The position numbers were made by a program, and so were the translations under genes. DNA of 50,068 nt from Patulibacter sp. (GTDB lineage Bacteria > Actinomycetota > Thermoleophilia > Solirubrobacterales > Solirubrobacteraceae), in assembly GCF_030655195.1 (NCBI RefSeq), contig NZ_JAURWA010000092.1, positions 1 through 50,068 of the forward strand, read 5' to 3'. Shown here piece after piece: positions 49,301-50,068 of the stretch. A model generated the notes under the pieces. It saw nothing but the letters and a program-made list of their open reading frames with translations. It was not told where the DNA came from and did no database searches. The first letter of the stretch is position 1, and each line of letters begins with the position of its first letter.

Positions 49301-49363
49301 ACCTCCGTCCACGCCGACGCGGGCGTCTGCGACCACCCCGCCGTCGCGAGGCTGCTCGGATGA
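46322..49363 (+). CDS. AddB/RexB-like helicase-nuclease subunit with PD-(D/E)xK nuclease
   Basis: 1013 residues. A UvrD-like helicase core spans about 1-760, but the Walker A equivalent 'TGPTNASKAG' lacks the GKT consensus, so ATP hydrolysis here is doubtful. The C-terminal RecB-type nuclease (about 725-1013) has 'HGNLVHRVLDRAL' (His), 'AVGRIDRVD' (Asp) and 'VVDYKLG' (Asp-Tyr-Lys), the full PD-(D/E)xK set. The usual Fe-S cysteine cluster after the nuclease is missing: only one Cys (in 'GVCDHP') remains, with two in 'ARCPVCWVVEH' before it. Its stop overlaps the start of the UvrD-like gene. Role: double-strand-break end processing. Confidence 0.8.
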   Translation: MTLQLVTGPTNASKAGVVLGLVRRWGAENRSPVLVVPTGPDADRYRRELLRVSGGVAVGVTVGTFGRLTELVRRAAGVPAATLGPLARERLLATALARVPPGRPLGRTADRPGVRRRLDGLLEELAERGFGPEALHADLEGLDPLEHGVDGQLVDDLRAVLHDVVTAASGLVDGQGHPLPSPAAQARDVRLRVAADPALWAGRPVAFYGFDDLTFGQLALVRTLSRSADVVVSLPFEDERVATSARRDVVDELRAVAAEGVGRAVGATGALPLTGASPELRTAAVARVDRHEVALAAAGGEGGRGLLERRLFELRTPEDPAVPGTAEPTRLEDVVLVEGGSARAEAEALADQLLTAVDELALEWHDVAVAVREAGGAAGARLERELVSRGVPVARRRDVPARRTAVGGAIAALARIRTGAGSADDVVGVLRAGASLENLEAIDGFALALRRAGVLDAGEAERRAQVFSPTLEGLDVLNAVPADRRDPGAEHLLAGLLTALPSFVELTAAPVGAPDRDPERAAGRRIGEHLTALATLAGADAGLLPGPAELAEELAELPVPVGDPPGPGRLEIAAPPALRGRQVAVLALADLREQAFPAPEPVDPLIDRDAREVLSRAGGTTLGLPVSRLAAERMLFLELVARPTRRLVLSRPTASDAGEPVPPAPFLADVLAALAPAAPTVVRRGASAVRPGRRRALADPAPFGSALDAAGREAVRRALLDRERFAVREVERLARCPVCWVVEHLAGAGDDAPDSEAQVHGNLVHRVLDRALSEAAVGRPYGELDPDELVGAGLRALRAEGPAAVAGLPRHRAEVLLRRVEVGVRAVLVALPGRYGPASLQDTEVVVGDGGPVPAVDLGDGAHAVGRIDRVDTVPLPDGGEGVGVVDYKLGTGGAVGASRWASTATLQAALYASAVRTAARSVAYALYQPTAPAGGFDPGARPPAGAELRGVLGGRSGLKEQAAVEAAVEEARLRAAEAVAALRSGVVAPLPGTSVHADAGVCDHPAVARLLG

Positions 49364-50068
49364 GCGCGGCCGACGACGTGCTGCGGAGCTCGCCGATCGC
49401 CGTCGACCGCCTCGTCGACGCGGAGGGCCGCCTGCGTCGCGAGCTGCCCGGCCCCGACGGCGGGGGCGCCGTCTTCTCCGCCCGCCAGGCCGCCGCGATC
49501 GAGCGCCAGGGAGAGACCCTCGTGTCCGCCGGGGCCGGGGCGGGGAAGACGAGCGTCCTCGTCGAGCGCTACCTGCGGCTGCTGGAGGCGGACGACACGC
49601 TGTCGACCGGCGCCGTCCTCGCGATCACCTTCACGGACAAGGCCGCCGCCGAGATGCGCGAGCGGGTGCGGCTGCGACTCGAGGCGCTCGTGGGCGGCGA
49701 CGTCGAGCTGCCGGAGCGCTGGCGCCTGGAGGACGCCTGGATCGGCACCTTCCACGGCATCGCCCAGCGGCTGCTGCGCCGCTACGCGCTGGCGGCGGGC
49801 GTGGACCCCGACGCCGAGGTCGCGGACGAGAGCCGCGCGCGGGAGCTCCGGCACCTCGCGTTCGAGCGGGCGCTGACCGCCTGGCTGGAGGACCCGCTCC
49901 GCGCACGCGGCGGCGTCGCCCCGGAGGGGCCGCCGGACGCGCTTCCGGCGGACGCCCCCGCCGCGCTGGGCCTGGCGGCCGCCGTCGGTCTCGACGCCCT
50001 GCGCGACGAGACGCTCGGGCTGCTCGCGCTCCGGCGCACCCAGGGCCGGGACCCCGCGATGACCGGGG
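49360..50068 (+). CDS. UvrD/AddA-like helicase, N-terminal part (cut by window end)
   Basis: The frame is open to the last base, so only the first 236 residues are visible. Walker A is at 'VSAGAGAGKTSVLVERYL' (about 50-67), motif Ia at 'AITFTDKAAAEMRERV' and motif Ic at 'IGTFHGIAQRLLRRYAL'. These are the UvrD/AddA/RecB helicase signatures, and Walker A is intact, unlike in the upstream partner. The ATG overlaps the upstream stop (ATGA) and GAGG lies 8 bases before it. The two should form one heterodimer in which this subunit drives translocation. Whether a second nuclease domain follows is not visible. Confidence 0.88.
   Translation, partial: MSAADDVLRSSPIAVDRLVDAEGRLRRELPGPDGGGAVFSARQAAAIERQGETLVSAGAGAGKTSVLVERYLRLLEADDTLSTGAVLAITFTDKAAAEMRERVRLRLEALVGGDVELPERWRLEDAWIGTFHGIAQRLLRRYALAAGVDPDAEVADESRARELRHLAFERALTAWLEDPLRARGGVAPEGPPDALPADAPAALGLAAAVGLDALRDETLGLLALRRTQGRDPAMTG

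Noticed and set aside
45986-49336. A minus-strand open frame of about 1100 codons antisense to topB and the AddB-like gene
   Set aside because: It is a GC-driven shadow of the sense genes: low complexity and no recognisable domain.
1-50068. Mobile elements, prophage or plasmid functions
   Set aside because: I see no transposase, integrase, phage structural gene or terminal inverted repeats; the ParA-like gene alone is not evidence for a plasmid.

Overview
The window looks like about 50 kb of ordinary chromosome from a very GC-rich actinobacterium. The gene set fits the class Thermoleophilia (Solirubrobacterales, for example a Patulibacter- or Conexibacter-like organism): a cysS-rlmB-sigH block, a chromosomal topoisomerase III, a MarP-like protease, PspA with PspAA, PspAB and HtpX, a c-di-AMP riboswitch and many GTG starts. 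This placement is inferred from gene content; no 16S gene is present. I see no IS element, prophage, CRISPR array or integrase. The window cuts a gene at each end.

Layout. 1-3923: end of a glycan or polysaccharide locus (two GT-C-type membrane proteins and an FAD-dependent oxidoreductase). 4187-8060: cysS, rlmB, a SigH-type sigma factor and a small membrane protein. 8078-11292: an ABC exporter divergent from a membrane-anchored six-cysteine protein. 11402-11475: tRNA-Thr(TGT). 11569-14860: a LysR regulator divergent from cyclophilin-like lipoprotein, MFS and cupin genes. 14915-18837: PlsC, an ECF sigma factor with a small membrane partner, a zinc-finger rhomboid protease and a second six-cysteine protein. 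18830-21263: a glycosyltransferase, a cytosolic BtuF-like protein and a pterin dehydratase. 21264-21591: a gene-free, highly structured interval. 21592-25301: 3-hydroxyacyl-CoA dehydrogenase, an enolase-superfamily enzyme, a small unknown gene and a cell-wall-binding lipoprotein. 25575-26388: a c-di-AMP riboswitch and its NlpC/P60 gene. 26601-29337: convergent pspA-pspAA and htpX-pspAB. 29592-32344: M23 peptidase, lgt and a secreted Thr/Ala-rich protein. 32402-37726: lysA, hom, thrC, thrB with an antisense HAD gene. 37803-40332: a solitary ParA, a Zn-ribbon protein, an SRPBCC protein and a lipoprotein. 40656-43779: a penicillin-binding protein divergent from a MarP-like protease. 43879-50068: topB and an AddB/AddA-like helicase-nuclease pair.

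Three themes stand out. (1) Many start codons lie 6-10 nt downstream of a TANNNT -10 hexamer and lack a Shine-Dalgarno sequence, so leaderless transcription appears to be the norm; this pattern also helped choose starts. (2) Two anchored proteins of unknown function, 7.6 kb apart, share six collinear cysteines; one lies directly behind a rhomboid protease and an ECF sigma factor, suggesting an undescribed envelope-signalling module. (3) The interval 21301-21567 can fold into seven consecutive hairpins ending in a terminator, making it a candidate structured RNA. Envelope maintenance runs through the window: PspA/HtpX, NlpC/P60, M23, Lgt, PBP, MarP and cell-wall-binding proteins.
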